From NCBI RefSeq assembly GCF_014075995.1, contig NZ_CP055153.1:1240001-1304000 (forward strand): a stretch of 64,000 nt of DNA, read 5' to 3'. The notes below the pieces were generated by a model. It had not been told where the DNA came from. It searched no databases and worked only from the letters and a program-made list of their open reading frames with translations. Source of the stretch: Adhaeribacter radiodurans (GTDB lineage Bacteria; Bacteroidota; Bacteroidia; Cytophagales; Hymenobacteraceae). Shown here in pieces: positions 1 to 9,533 of the stretch (position 1 is the stretch's first letter; each line of letters opens with the position of its first letter). A program made the position numbers and the translations under genes.

Positions 1-459
1 CCGTAATGGCTGAACGTTATAGGTTTTCATTGCGCTTTCAATTTGTTCTTCCTCGGTTGTTTCCGGGTATAACGCGTATTTAGGCGCTACAATTTGCTTT
101 ACACGTGTAACTTCCATTTTTATAATGGCAGCAATCGGGAATTTTTCGCCAGCTAGAGTGGCTAAAGGAATAACCAAAGTTTGAAAATCGGGGTGGAATT
201 TACTAATTATTTCAGCTTTCCCTTTCAACTGAAATCCTTTCTGAACAAAAATATCAATGAAGCTCACGCAAACATTTTCATTTTTTTGAATATTACGGAT
301 GCTTTGGGGCGAGGCAATATGAGCAATTAAAAGAGTTGATTCATCATAAAAAGTAAAAATCTCTTTAGGCGATACATTCGGAATGCCCTCTTCTGACACA
401 GTGGCTAGCCAGCATAATATGCTCTTACTTGCGTATCTTCTTATTTCATCAGTTATCAT
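1..459 (-). CDS. Pyridoxamine 5'-phosphate oxidase family protein (partial, C-terminus off window)
   Basis: The reverse strand is open from an ATG at 457-459 to the window edge, giving 153 codons without a stop. The protein begins MITDEIRRYASKSILCWLAT and continues with the pattern of small FMN-binding split-barrel proteins: a first strand ending in WLATVSEEGIPNVSP, then FTFYDESTLLIAH, then a helix and strand with SIRNIQKNENVCVSFID, and KGFQLKGKAEII. This matches the general architecture of PNPOx-like proteins, which bind flavin or related cofactors in the cytoplasm and are often of unknown substrate. No signal peptide is present. The C-terminal end lies left of the window, so length and dimer-interface residues cannot be judged. 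The family call is fairly secure, but the specific reaction is not known. Confidence 0.75.
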   Translation of the reverse strand, partial: MITDEIRRYASKSILCWLATVSEEGIPNVSPKEIFTFYDESTLLIAHIASPQSIRNIQKNENVCVSFIDIFVQKGFQLKGKAEIISKFHPDFQTLVIPLATLAGEKFPIAAIIKMEVTRVKQIVAPKYALYPETTEEEQIESAMKTYNVQPLR

Positions 460-725
460 ACAAATTTCTGATTTTGGGTTCGCTTGAAAATTAGACTGGA
501 CCGCAGCTGGAACTCTCAGAATACCAATGTTCCATAAAAGCACCAAAATTGATTAGAAGCCATTAACGTAGATTAAGAACTTCTGCCACAATCTATTTAA
601 GTCCACCACTTTTAAAAACAAACACAAAGCTACTTATTACAAAAATATATAAACAACAAAGCCTTTAGAAATAAGAGGTTTACAAGTTGTATAGGTAAAA
701 GATTAGCCTAGATGCTTTACTAAAA

Positions 726-2312
726 TTACTTGGTGCCGGATAATTCTTTACCTGTTTCTGCTACTTGCGAATTACTAACGAAAGAAATGGATTTACTATC
801 CGGCGACCAGGAGTTTACATTAATAGTGCCTTGCCCGCCGTACAAATACGCGACTACTCTTGGGGCTCCGCCGCTAGTAGATACTAAACGTAGCGTTACT
901 CGTTGGTAAGAAGGGTGGGAGTTTGGGTCGATATCCGTCGGGAAAGAAATATAAGCAATCCATTTGCCATCCGGCGAAATATGCGGGAACCAGTTATGGT
1001 TTTCGTCGAAGGTAATTTGTTCTTTGCCGCTGCCATCAGGTTTCATGCGCCAGATTTGCATGGTACCCGTTGGGTTGGCGTTATAGTAAATAAACTTTCC
1101 GTCCGGTGAATATTCCGGTCCGTCTACGTGGCCGGTAATGTTGGTAGTTAAAGGTTTTTCATTGCCCGTAGCCACGTTTACCTGGTACAAATTATAAATT
1201 TTACTATTATTCCGTTGAGCCACAATGGTTACTTCCTTGTTATTAGTCGCCCAACCGTGCCAGTACGAAGGCGATTGTTCCGTTACCATTTTGGGTGTGC
1301 CGCCGGTTAAAGGCAACACATACACGTAAGAACCACCGCCCGTAGCTCCTTCCTTGTTGCTGCTAATAGCCAGTTGTTTGCGGTCGAAGGAAATTCCATG
1401 ATCATTATTAATTTTAGAGATAGCACCGGTGTTTAATTTTTCCGGAGTTCCGCCGTTTACCGGAATGGTATACAAAGAGCCGCCTTCGTTAAACAGCAGT
1501 TTTTTGCCATCGGGCATCCAGTTGGGAGCTTCAAATTTACCGGAAGATTCGTGAATAACTTTTCTTTTTCCATCGGCTAAGGTCATGGTTTCCAAGCGGC
1601 AGCCTAAGGTGGGTTGTGATTTAGGAAGTGTTTTCTGGATTTGCGGATTAGGGTGGTAAATACTGGCCACCGGCTTATCGATTCTAACATTCCAAACACG
1701 GGCTTCTTCTACTGCTTCGGGGTTGTGCGACGAAATAAATAAACCGGCTAGTACCGCATCGGGCATATCGGGCATGTCGTGGGAACCAACTTCTTGCAAC
1801 GGTTCGCCCCAGTTAGCTACCCGCATAATCATTTTTTTACCGCTACGTTCCAATTGTACTATCTGAAAAACGGTTTTCTTCGGATAAAAAATTTCGTCCT
1901 GAGGGTCTCGCATGTAGGCGCCGCGCAAAGGCCGCCATTGTAAAACGGTAAGCCCATCGCCATGTATCACGGCATTCATGCTGGCCGCCGCTTCGTCCGC
2001 CGATTCCCGGATCATCCAGCCAATTTTGCGGTGCGGATCTCCTTCCTGGCCAACAAATTCAAAATTAGCGGTAAGAATAAAGTCGCCTTGAATTTTATTG
2101 TACAAGTAATGAAACTCGTCGCGGTTGAACCAGATATTGCTGCCACCGCCGTTAATGGTATAAGTTTGAGTTACTTCCTCGTAACGGGCACCACCTGTTT
2201 TTTTCGGGTTGCCAATATCCGCATGGTTCTGAAAAATACCTATTGCATTAGTCTGCCCAAAGGAAGCAACATTAATTAAACAGAAAAGAACAAGAGATAG
2301 CAGTTTAAACAT
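726..2312 (-). CDS. Secreted TolB-like WD40/PD40 propeller protein with N-terminal concanavalin-like domain
   Basis: This 528-residue protein starts with a signal peptide (hydrophobic LLSLVLFCLINVASFGQ). Residues of about 40-215 resemble a DUF1349-like or laminin-G-like beta-sandwich, with IWFNRDEFHYLYNKIQGDF and GWMIRESADEAAASMNAVI. From about residue 235 to the end there are TolB-type PD40 repeats such as WMPDGKKLLFNEGGSLYTIP, YSPDGKFIYYNANPTG and ISPDGKWIAYISFP. PD40 proteins form six-bladed propellers, and this class is usually annotated as a TolB-family biopolymer transport protein, although no TolB N-terminal domain is visible. A periplasmic or surface binding role is likely. It is followed on the same strand after a gap by nothing obviously co-functional. 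The ligand is unknown. Confidence 0.75.
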   Translation of the reverse strand: MFKLLSLVLFCLINVASFGQTNAIGIFQNHADIGNPKKTGGARYEEVTQTYTINGGGSNIWFNRDEFHYLYNKIQGDFILTANFEFVGQEGDPHRKIGWMIRESADEAAASMNAVIHGDGLTVLQWRPLRGAYMRDPQDEIFYPKKTVFQIVQLERSGKKMIMRVANWGEPLQEVGSHDMPDMPDAVLAGLFISSHNPEAVEEARVWNVRIDKPVASIYHPNPQIQKTLPKSQPTLGCRLETMTLADGKRKVIHESSGKFEAPNWMPDGKKLLFNEGGSLYTIPVNGGTPEKLNTGAISKINNDHGISFDRKQLAISSNKEGATGGGSYVYVLPLTGGTPKMVTEQSPSYWHGWATNNKEVTIVAQRNNSKIYNLYQVNVATGNEKPLTTNITGHVDGPEYSPDGKFIYYNANPTGTMQIWRMKPDGSGKEQITFDENHNWFPHISPDGKWIAYISFPTDIDPNSHPSYQRVTLRLVSTSGGAPRVVAYLYGGQGTINVNSWSPDSKSISFVSNSQVAETGKELSGTK

Positions 2313-2472
2313 GATTTAAAATTAAAAAAGTAAATAATTTGTGCGGAAGAAGACTTTAAAAAAGATAGATCTATCCTAGACTCAATAGAAAGAGGAATAA
2401 GTTTAAAAGAAATACCCGTAATCCAGAGTAATAATTTTGATGCAGTTAAGGAACAAGATTCTTTACAGCTCC

Positions 2473-3603
2473 TTAATAATACCGGCCAATTTTACTTACA
2501 ATCATTTTCTTCATTTCCATAGGTACAATAGAGCCTTGGGTGCGGTAAGCTACTTTTCCGCCGGGTTCAATTAAAAGGGTATAGGGTAAGGCGCCTTGCC
2601 ATTGCGGATCAATGGCTTCGATTAATTTGTATTTGTCTTCGGAGCTCCAGAGGTAGTTTTTGTTGGATGCTTGCAGCCGTTTTAAGGTGGCAAGCGCTTT
2701 ATCTTTTTTGTCGGGTTTGTCGGCGCTAATGGTAATAAACTCAAACTCGCGGTTGCGGTACATGCGGTTAATATTAACAAATTCGGGCATTTCGGCCACA
2801 CACGGACCGCACCAGGTAGCCCAAACGTTTACCAGACGTACTTTATCGGTATCGTTTTTTAACAAGGCTTTTAAATCAGCTTCTTCTATTATGGTTAAGT
2901 CTACGGGTTCTTTGGCCCACACGAGCGGTGCTTTTTTCGCCCAGTCGCTTTTTTCCTGCCATTTTATAGAACAGCCAAAGGTTTTTGTTTTAGGTACAGC
3001 AACGGGTTTTCCGGCCAGTAAAGCATCCAGAGCGTTACGGGTATCTTCGGCGTTAGCCGAGCCAGGCTTTTCCGAAGCATCCAAGCGACCCGTATACTGT
3101 AATTTCCGTTGCTGATCAAACACAAAAACGTGGGGAGTTGCCATGGGACCATAAGCCTTCGACATTATTTCGGTTTCGCCGTCGAATAAATAAGGAAAAT
3201 TATAGCCTTTATCTTTAGCCCGGATTTTCATTTCTTCGAAACTATCGCCTGAATCGGTATAGCCCATTTCATCTAAGGCAACTGCTTGCGGATAGTTGGG
3301 CGAAACGGCTACTACGGCCACGCCTTTGTTCTTATAATCGGTAACCAAAACCTTCATGCGGTCTTCGTAGGCCTGGGCAGTAGGGCAATGATTACAAGTG
3401 AAAATAATGGTCAGGATTTTAGCATTGGCAAAGCTTTTCAGCGAATACGTTTTTCCATCCACCCCCGGCAAACTAAAGTCCGGAGCCGAAGCTCCAATTT
3501 CCAGCGTTTTCGGATCATCCGCTAAACTGCGGGTAGCAGCCAGCAGCAGGATTAAAAAGAAGAAACAATTTTTAAAAATACGGATGGAAAAGAAGGTTTT
3601 CAT
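2473..3603 (-). CDS. Redoxin-TlpA fusion: exported thioredoxin-fold protein with two domains
   Basis: The 376-residue protein has a signal peptide (FFFLILLLAATRSLA) and two consecutive thioredoxin-fold domains. The first, about residues 32-200, is an AhpC/TSA-type redoxin with the motif C70-N-H-C73 followed by PTAQAYE and a cis-Pro candidate in MATPHVFVFD. The second, about residues 233-376, is TlpA/ResA-like with WATWC265-GPC268 and a cis-Pro in ALPYTLLI. TlpA-like proteins reduce disulfides in the periplasm, often for cytochrome c maturation or extracytoplasmic thiol upkeep. Having both domains on one chain suggests internal electron transfer between them, which is inference. The gene stands alone, 160 bp upstream of the TolB-like gene and with a long empty region on its other side. 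Confidence 0.82.
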   Translation of the reverse strand: MKTFFSIRIFKNCFFFLILLLAATRSLADDPKTLEIGASAPDFSLPGVDGKTYSLKSFANAKILTIIFTCNHCPTAQAYEDRMKVLVTDYKNKGVAVVAVSPNYPQAVALDEMGYTDSGDSFEEMKIRAKDKGYNFPYLFDGETEIMSKAYGPMATPHVFVFDQQRKLQYTGRLDASEKPGSANAEDTRNALDALLAGKPVAVPKTKTFGCSIKWQEKSDWAKKAPLVWAKEPVDLTIIEEADLKALLKNDTDKVRLVNVWATWCGPCVAEMPEFVNINRMYRNREFEFITISADKPDKKDKALATLKRLQASNKNYLWSSEDKYKLIEAIDPQWQGALPYTLLIEPGGKVAYRTQGSIVPMEMKKMIVSKIGRYY

Positions 3604-4459
3604 AATGCTTAATCCGACTTAGTAGGCAAAACTCTTTTTAAGAATTTACGAGAATCGGAATTTAGCATTTTCTACACAATAATTTTCTAAAACTTTTTAG
3701 ATAATTATTGGCGATTTAAAATTAAGATGAAGAAAAACTGAAAGCTGTTCCTTAAAACTTAGCTTAATTCAAGTAGTGTTATTTCATAGAAGTATAATTT
3801 GCTCAGGATTAAGTACATCAACAAGAAAAAAGTTAAAATTTAATTGTAAAAATCTTATTTATTGTCTACTTTAAGCATCTATCCCATTATGTTTTTGTAT
3901 TAGCTCTTTCCAATAATATTTTACTGCTTACTTATAATATATTTGTGCAGCTGTTCTTCTTAAAATAAGTAAACATCTTTCTTTACTAGACAGGAAGTAG
4001 GTTAGTTTAAAACCTTTTTAGGGTACTGCTCCCGCTCATAAGAGCCTTGAAGTTTTTTCTATTTGTTGCTGCCCCCACTCAATTTTTTTCATTATTAACA
4101 GGTAAGTTTTACTTGCCGCAATAATTAAGAAGATAGATAGGAAAATCTATCATTTCTTGCTCCACCCGTCTCATTCAGAGGCTTTACTCTGATTGTGACC
4201 GCTTCACGCATTTTGATTAACCATGCAAGGCGACTCTGTCCGACAGCTATGGTTATGGTATTTAAGCTTGACCGGTCAATTTTGTTGAACACCCCGGAGT
4301 TATTAATTACTATTTAGAGAAACCACTGTATTGGCATAGTAAAATATACACCCGATAACGGATTAGTGATGGTTGTATGCGGGGCTATCGTGGCCTAGGT
4401 TGCCAAAAATTTTACTCCTTTCTTATTTTTTCACCCTTTTACCCTATAATTTCTTAGTT
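3604..4459. other. Gene-free AT-rich interval of about 0.85 kb
   Basis: This interval separates the start of the leftward redoxin-TlpA gene from the rightward haloperoxidase-fold gene, so it should hold both promoters. I see no convincing open reading frame, tRNA or strong stem-loop. A Met codon at 4373 opens an in-frame N-terminal extension of the next gene, but that extension lacks lipoprotein features and I do not treat it as coding. Confidence 0.5.
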
Positions 4460-5815
4460 ATGAAAACACTTTCTATGCATACGCGCCGAAAAGCTGCTTA
4501 TTTGCTCGGGCTTTTCCTTTTTAGTTTGCTCTATGGTTGCGAGGATATAATTGATGAAATAGAGGATATCATTAAACGGCCACCTAAATACCGCCAGGAA
4601 AGTGCCGATGTGGTGTATGATTGGTACAAACTAATTGCTCGGATTCAATTTCGTTCCAATCCGCAACCGGTGGTAATATTCAACAACAGAAATTTTGGTT
4701 ACATTGGCGTGGGTCTCTATGAAGCCGTACGTCCCGGTATAGAAAACGCCGTGAGTTTGTCTGCCCACCTTTACCTAATGCCGGATATGCCCGAACCAGA
4801 GAAGTACCGGCAATATTTATGGAGCGCTAGTGCTAATGCCGCGTTAGCCAGTATGTATAAGCAATTTATAGTGGGTCTATCTGCAACTGATATAGCCCGC
4901 ATTGATTCTATGGAAAATGCTTATAATAATCGCTTTAAATTAAGCTACTCCGATGCTGTGATTTCCCGTTCACAAGCCTACGGGCGTTCTATTGCCACGG
5001 CCATTTACAACTGGTCCACCACCGATAAATTTAATCTTTCCAGTGAGGGATACACCATCCCTAAATTCCCGGGGGCTTGGGAACCTACTCCCCCAACTTT
5101 TGCCAACCCAGTAGGACCTTATTTGAAGGACTCAAGGCCTTTCCTGGCGTATAGCTTAACGGCTACAGCTCCTCCTTTACCTTTTCCTTATTCAAAAGAA
5201 CAGTCCTCAAAGTTTTATAAAGCGGCCAGAGAGGTGTATAATATTGGAAAAAATTTAACGGCGGAGCAAAAAGCTATTGCTAACTGGTGGGCCGATGTGG
5301 GAGGAGCCGGCGTCGGCGTTCCCTCTCCCTATCATCTTCTTTCGATTGTAACAGGTGCTTTGGAAAGTAAGAAGGCTAAGCTGGGGCAAGCGGCAGAAGT
5401 TTATGCCAAAGTTGGAATTGCTCAGAAGGACGGACCTATTTGTACATTTCGAGGAAAATTTCAGTACAATCTTATCCGGCCGGTTACCTTTATTCAAAGG
5501 CACATTAAACCATCCTGGCAATCCTATTTACCTACCCCTCCTTATCCAGAGTATCCATCCGGACTGGTCGGATTATACGGTCCTGTTATGCAGGTGTTAA
5601 TAAGAGAGCTCGGCGATATTCCTATAACGGACAACGCCTATTTTTGGAGAGGGGACGCCCCCCGTCACTATGCTTCTATTACAGAAATGAATGAAGAAGC
5701 AGCTATCTCCCGGGTTTATGCCGGCATTCACTACCGGTTTACTCAAAACATTACTATAGAAATGAGTAAAGAAATAGGAAATAAAATAGCGGATATCCAA
5801 TTAATAAAAGAATAA
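4460..5815 (+). CDS. PAP2/vanadium-haloperoxidase-fold lipoprotein with degenerate active site
   Basis: I start the gene at the ATG at 4460, giving 451 residues, because it creates a normal lipoprotein signal (basic MHTRRK, hydrophobic AAYLLGLFLFSLLYG, lipobox LLYGC); the ATG at 4373 would bury it. The C-terminal half fits the vanadate/phosphate-binding superfamily. Motif 1, K-x6-RP, is present as KFQYNLIRP (K333, R340). Motif 2, normally PSGH, reads PSGL here (L369, codon CTG at 5564-5566). Motif 3, SR-x5-H-x3-D, reads SRVYAGIH followed by YRFT, so R418 and H424 are kept but the Asp is Thr. Classical haloperoxidase or phosphatase chemistry needs the first His, so this member may be inactive or altered. 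It likely sits on the outer membrane or the periplasmic face. Confidence 0.8.
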   Translation: MKTLSMHTRRKAAYLLGLFLFSLLYGCEDIIDEIEDIIKRPPKYRQESADVVYDWYKLIARIQFRSNPQPVVIFNNRNFGYIGVGLYEAVRPGIENAVSLSAHLYLMPDMPEPEKYRQYLWSASANAALASMYKQFIVGLSATDIARIDSMENAYNNRFKLSYSDAVISRSQAYGRSIATAIYNWSTTDKFNLSSEGYTIPKFPGAWEPTPPTFANPVGPYLKDSRPFLAYSLTATAPPLPFPYSKEQSSKFYKAAREVYNIGKNLTAEQKAIANWWADVGGAGVGVPSPYHLLSIVTGALESKKAKLGQAAEVYAKVGIAQKDGPICTFRGKFQYNLIRPVTFIQRHIKPSWQSYLPTPPYPEYPSGLVGLYGPVMQVLIRELGDIPITDNAYFWRGDAPRHYASITEMNEEAAISRVYAGIHYRFTQNITIEMSKEIGNKIADIQLIKE

Positions 5816-5875
5816 AGAAACTTTGCCAGTAAGTTGAAACTTCAAGGGACTTATTTGAATTGTTCAGTCAAATAA

Positions 5876-5925
5876 ATAGTAGTTGCTATGGGCAGCTGGT
5901 ACAGCTTACCCATGGCAACTACTAT
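5876..5925. repeat. Long inverted repeat, 17-bp arms with one mismatch
   Basis: The left arm reads ATAGTAGTTGC, T, ATGGG and the right arm reads CCCAT, G, GCAACTACTAT, with a 16-nt loop between them. There is no following T tract, so it is not a standard terminator. It could be an RNA hairpin in the 3' UTR of the preceding gene or a protein-binding palindrome. Confidence 0.6.
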
Positions 5926-6015
5926 CCGATGAATAGCCTACTTCTGGTTATAGTTGTTTGGAACTAAAACATACTGATTCCCTGATTATAACTCTGGGTT
6001 ATGCCATTGAGTTGC

Positions 6016-6058
6016 AAAAAGGCATGGCAAGATCATTTTGGTCTTACCATGCCTTTTT
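6016..6058 (+). terminator. Rho-independent terminator after the haloperoxidase-fold gene
   Basis: The arms AAAAAGGCATGG and CCATGCCTTTTT are perfectly complementary and are extended by further partial pairing inside. The A tract on one side and T tract on the other allow action in both directions. It lies about 200 nt after the stop at 5815. Confidence 0.75.
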
Positions 6059-6344
6059 GAAGCACACTAACATTAAGGTTAATTAGGAATATTATAAATC
6101 TGATAGTCCATTCTAAATGCTTTCTAAAAAGGAATTAATAATGTTTAATATTTTAATTTAGTATTGTTAGAGGTATTAAACTGGCTTTGCACCATTAACT
6201 CTAATTTGTTTGATAATTACTAATGTTGCTAAATTGTTACCCAAAAATGCTTTTAAATAGCTTTTAGTAACTTATTCTTAATTTAAGGCTAATATTTAGA
6301 TAATAGCGTGGTTCTAATTTCGGCCCCGAAATAACCTATGAACC

Positions 6345-9300
6345 ATGAAGAAAATTTTTCTACCCTTACTATTACTATTTTTAATTTTAATCTTTTTACC
6401 CAATCTAAAATTAGTTGCCCAAACCACGCAGGCCTCCATTGTTGGAATAATAACCGATGAACAGAAAAGTCCTTTACCCGGGGCAACGGTTACCGTTAAA
6501 AACGAATCAACGGGCTTTACTACGGGCACTACCACCAGCGTTACCGGCGAATATACTTTTAAGCAATTACCTTTGGGTAGTCCGTATTCCGTTACTATTT
6601 CTTTTATTGGATATGCCAGCGAAAAAAGGACCGGTTATGCCTTAAACCAAGGCGATATTTTACGGGTAAATGTGCAACTAAAAGTAGCTACTGAATCTTT
6701 AGACGAAGTAGTAGTAAGCGCCTCAGCTTTAAAAAACCAGGTAGGTAATTTTGGCGCGGCTACTTCGGTTACTGCCCGCGATATTGCTAAATTACCGGTG
6801 AACGGTCGTAATTTTACTACTTTAATTGATTTATCGCCTTTAAGCCGGGGCGGTAATATTGCCGGCCAGTTGGCTTCGTCTACTAACTTTACCATTGATG
6901 GCATGACGGCTAAAAACCCCACTTCGGGCGGTACTACCAACCGGAACGGCGGACCTTATGCCATTTCGATGGAAGCCGTACGGGAATTTAACGTAGTAAC
7001 CAACCAGTACGATGTAACTTACGGCAGGAGTGGCGGTGGCACCGTTAGTACTGTTACTAAATCAGGAACAAATACTTTTAGCGGCAGCGCCTTTACCTAT
7101 GCCCGGGCCAATTGGTTATCGAGCCCCTACGATATCCGGGGAAACAAACGAGACGTGGATTTTTCTACTTACCAGTACGGTTTCTCGTTAGGGGGCCCCA
7201 TTGTGAAAGATAAAGCGCATTTTTTTGTAGTTTGGGACCACCAGGCCGATGCCCGACCCCTGCAAATTGCCGATATCCAGACGCCGGAAGATGAAAGACG
7301 CTTGAATGTGTCGCAGGCTACTTTAGATCAGTACCTACAAATTGCCCGGAACAAATACGGGGTAGGCAACTCACCACAATTTGGGTCCTTTAATAAAAAA
7401 AGAGGTACCGATGCCATTTTTGGCCGCATAGACTGGCAGCTAAACAATAAAAATTTACTTACTATCCGCAACAACTTTGTGTACGACCAGAACAATCTGG
7501 GCTTAGATGACAACAGCAGCATTAACTTATTTGAGGTATACGGCGATGTAAAATCGATTGACAACAGCTTTCTAGCTACTTTACGAACTTCCTTCAGTCC
7601 CCGGCTTACCAACGAGTTAAAAGTTCAGCATTTATATACTTTAGAAGAATCTACGCCCGGTTCGCAGTTGCCGGGTCAGAATATTCCGCGGGCAATTGTG
7701 GAGCGCGTGGGTTCGGTGGTAGATGATAAAAATGTGTTTACCACCATTCAGTTGGGCGGGCAACGTTACTCGCCGGAACATTTCTACAACAACGTGGTGC
7801 AATTAGTAGATAACGTGTATTATAATACCAACAAAATCAATTTTACTTTCGGTACTGATATTATGTACAGCCATTTAAATTCGTTGTATGGCAGCGAAAT
7901 GAACGGCCGTTTTTACTTTACCGGTCTCGAAAATTTTAATAATCTAAAGCCTTACCGGTACGCCCGCGAAATTTCTTTATCGCCCGATCACAGTGTAGAG
8001 CAAAATATCCTGAATACCGGTTTGTACGCGCAAATGCAAACCCGATTAGCCCGCGGTTTAGACGTGTTGCTGGGTGTCCGGGCCGATTATTCTAATTACA
8101 TGAACAAGCCCAACTTTAATCAGATTGTATTCGAAGACTTAGGCTTACGCACCGACAATGGTTTGGCTACTTTTCAGGTGCAGCCCCGCGTGCAGTTTAC
8201 CTGGGACGTGAATGAAAAACAAAGGGATTTTGTACGATTCGGGGCGGGTATTTTTGGATCGGATATTAACAACTATGCCATGATTAATAATATGTTGTTT
8301 GATGGCACCAAAGTATTGTCAGTGGATATGCAAGGGGCGAATGTTCCGGCGCCTAATTTTGTACAGTACCGTACTAATCCGGCTTCGGCACCAGGTACCG
8401 AATTGTTTAATTTGCCCGGAGTACAACGCCTGGCAACCATTAATATGAACGGCGCTAACGCCAAAGTACCTGTTATTTACAAAGCTAATTTTTCTTACAA
8501 CCGCTTATTCACGGATCGGTTTAAAATGGGCGTGAGTTTGTTTGCCAGCTTAGGCCGCAATAACTACATGTACGTAGACCGGAACATGGCCGAGCAACCA
8601 TTCTTTACACTGGCCAACGAAGGCAACCGCGGCGTTTACGTACCGGCTGGTTCTATCAATCCGGCTAATGGCGCTACCGACTGGATGCAGGGCCGGAAAA
8701 CAGACCGGGTAGGACGCGTGTTGGAGTTAGTAAGCGAAGGTAAGGTAAACCATTACGCGGCAGTAGTAGATGGTACCTACCGTTACTTTAAAGACGGAGA
8801 AATTTCTTTTAGTTATACCAAAAATCAAATTAAAGATAATACCTCCTTTAATGGAAACGTAGCCAATTCGGCCACTTTATCTTTAATGGTGAAAGACGAT
8901 CCCCGGAATTTGAACCGGATGACGTATTCGGATAATCAGTTTAGCGATAAAGTGGTATTTTACGGTACGTTACCTTCTTTTTACGGTGTGAGCGTAGGGG
9001 TGCGGTATTCAGGTATTGGCGGTACCCGTTACTCCCTGGCAGTAGCCGGCAACGTAAACGGCGACTTTGTTAACTCCAACGACTTAGCGTATGTTTTCGA
9101 CCGTAATAATCCGGCGGTAAACGAAAAGTATATTGCCGGCCTAAATTCCATTTTAAATAACCCCAATGCCGACCAAAGCATTAAAGATTATATTCAGAGC
9201 AGCTTAGGCAAAGTAGCCGAAAGAAATGGCGGTATTAATAATTTTTACGGGGTATGGGATTTACGCGTAGGTAAACGCCTTAAAACCTTTGGTACGCACA

Positions 9301-9515
9301 GCCTGGAGCTATCGGCCGATGTATTTAACGTAGCCAACTTACTAAATAAAAAATGGGGAACTACTAAAACCTTAGGTAAGCAAAATATTTACACCCTTAC
9401 CAGCTTTGACCCGGCCACACAAGCGTATAATTACAATGTTAACGCAAACGCCGGCGTTGTTACTCCCTCCGGAAACCCTTACCAGATCCAATTAGGAGTA
9501 CGCTATAGTTTCTAA
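6345..9515 (+). CDS. Oar-like TonB-dependent outer membrane receptor
   Basis: The 1056-residue protein has a signal peptide (LLLLFLILIFLPNLKLVAQ) and then a carboxypeptidase-regulatory-like beta-sandwich at about residues 30-115 (SIVGIITDEQKSPLPGATVT, GEYTFKQLP, SFIGY). This is followed by the SLDEVVVSA segment and a TonB plug at about 125-235 (LPVNGRNFTTLIDLSP, TNFTIDGMTAKNP, GRSGGGTVSTVTKSGTN). The rest is a long beta-barrel with a C-terminal aromatic, LGVRYSF. This layout is that of Oar-type receptors of Bacteroidota and myxobacteria. They are larger than classical siderophore receptors and their cargo is mostly unknown. No SusD partner follows. The next gene, a glycerophosphodiesterase, is same-strand but separated by a terminator. 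Confidence 0.9.
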   Translation: MKKIFLPLLLLFLILIFLPNLKLVAQTTQASIVGIITDEQKSPLPGATVTVKNESTGFTTGTTTSVTGEYTFKQLPLGSPYSVTISFIGYASEKRTGYALNQGDILRVNVQLKVATESLDEVVVSASALKNQVGNFGAATSVTARDIAKLPVNGRNFTTLIDLSPLSRGGNIAGQLASSTNFTIDGMTAKNPTSGGTTNRNGGPYAISMEAVREFNVVTNQYDVTYGRSGGGTVSTVTKSGTNTFSGSAFTYARANWLSSPYDIRGNKRDVDFSTYQYGFSLGGPIVKDKAHFFVVWDHQADARPLQIADIQTPEDERRLNVSQATLDQYLQIARNKYGVGNSPQFGSFNKKRGTDAIFGRIDWQLNNKNLLTIRNNFVYDQNNLGLDDNSSINLFEVYGDVKSIDNSFLATLRTSFSPRLTNELKVQHLYTLEESTPGSQLPGQNIPRAIVERVGSVVDDKNVFTTIQLGGQRYSPEHFYNNVVQLVDNVYYNTNKINFTFGTDIMYSHLNSLYGSEMNGRFYFTGLENFNNLKPYRYAREISLSPDHSVEQNILNTGLYAQMQTRLARGLDVLLGVRADYSNYMNKPNFNQIVFEDLGLRTDNGLATFQVQPRVQFTWDVNEKQRDFVRFGAGIFGSDINNYAMINNMLFDGTKVLSVDMQGANVPAPNFVQYRTNPASAPGTELFNLPGVQRLATINMNGANAKVPVIYKANFSYNRLFTDRFKMGVSLFASLGRNNYMYVDRNMAEQPFFTLANEGNRGVYVPAGSINPANGATDWMQGRKTDRVGRVLELVSEGKVNHYAAVVDGTYRYFKDGEISFSYTKNQIKDNTSFNGNVANSATLSLMVKDDPRNLNRMTYSDNQFSDKVVFYGTLPSFYGVSVGVRYSGIGGTRYSLAVAGNVNGDFVNSNDLAYVFDRNNPAVNEKYIAGLNSILNNPNADQSIKDYIQSSLGKVAERNGGINNFYGVWDLRVGKRLKTFGTHSLELSADVFNVANLLNKKWGTTKTLGKQNIYTLTSFDPATQAYNYNVNANAGVVTPSGNPYQIQLGVRYSF

Positions 9516-9533
9516 TTTTAATTAATTTTTCCG

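Larger units (their letters stand above)
5816..6344. other. Intergenic region with a long hairpin and a terminator
   Basis: This 0.5 kb gap contains a roughly 50-nt near-perfect inverted repeat (5876-5925), a rho-independent-type terminator (6016-6058), and then AT-rich DNA that should contain the promoter of the TonB receptor at 6345. A 12-mer TAAATTGTTACC at 6230-6241 recurs upstream of two of the giant repeat genes. No open frame in it looks coding. Confidence 0.5.

Noticed and set aside
4373-4459. Upstream in-frame extension of the haloperoxidase-fold gene
   Set aside because: The extension would place 29 residues with a second hydrophobic stretch before a clean lipoprotein signal. The internal ATG at 4460 gives a standard lipobox.
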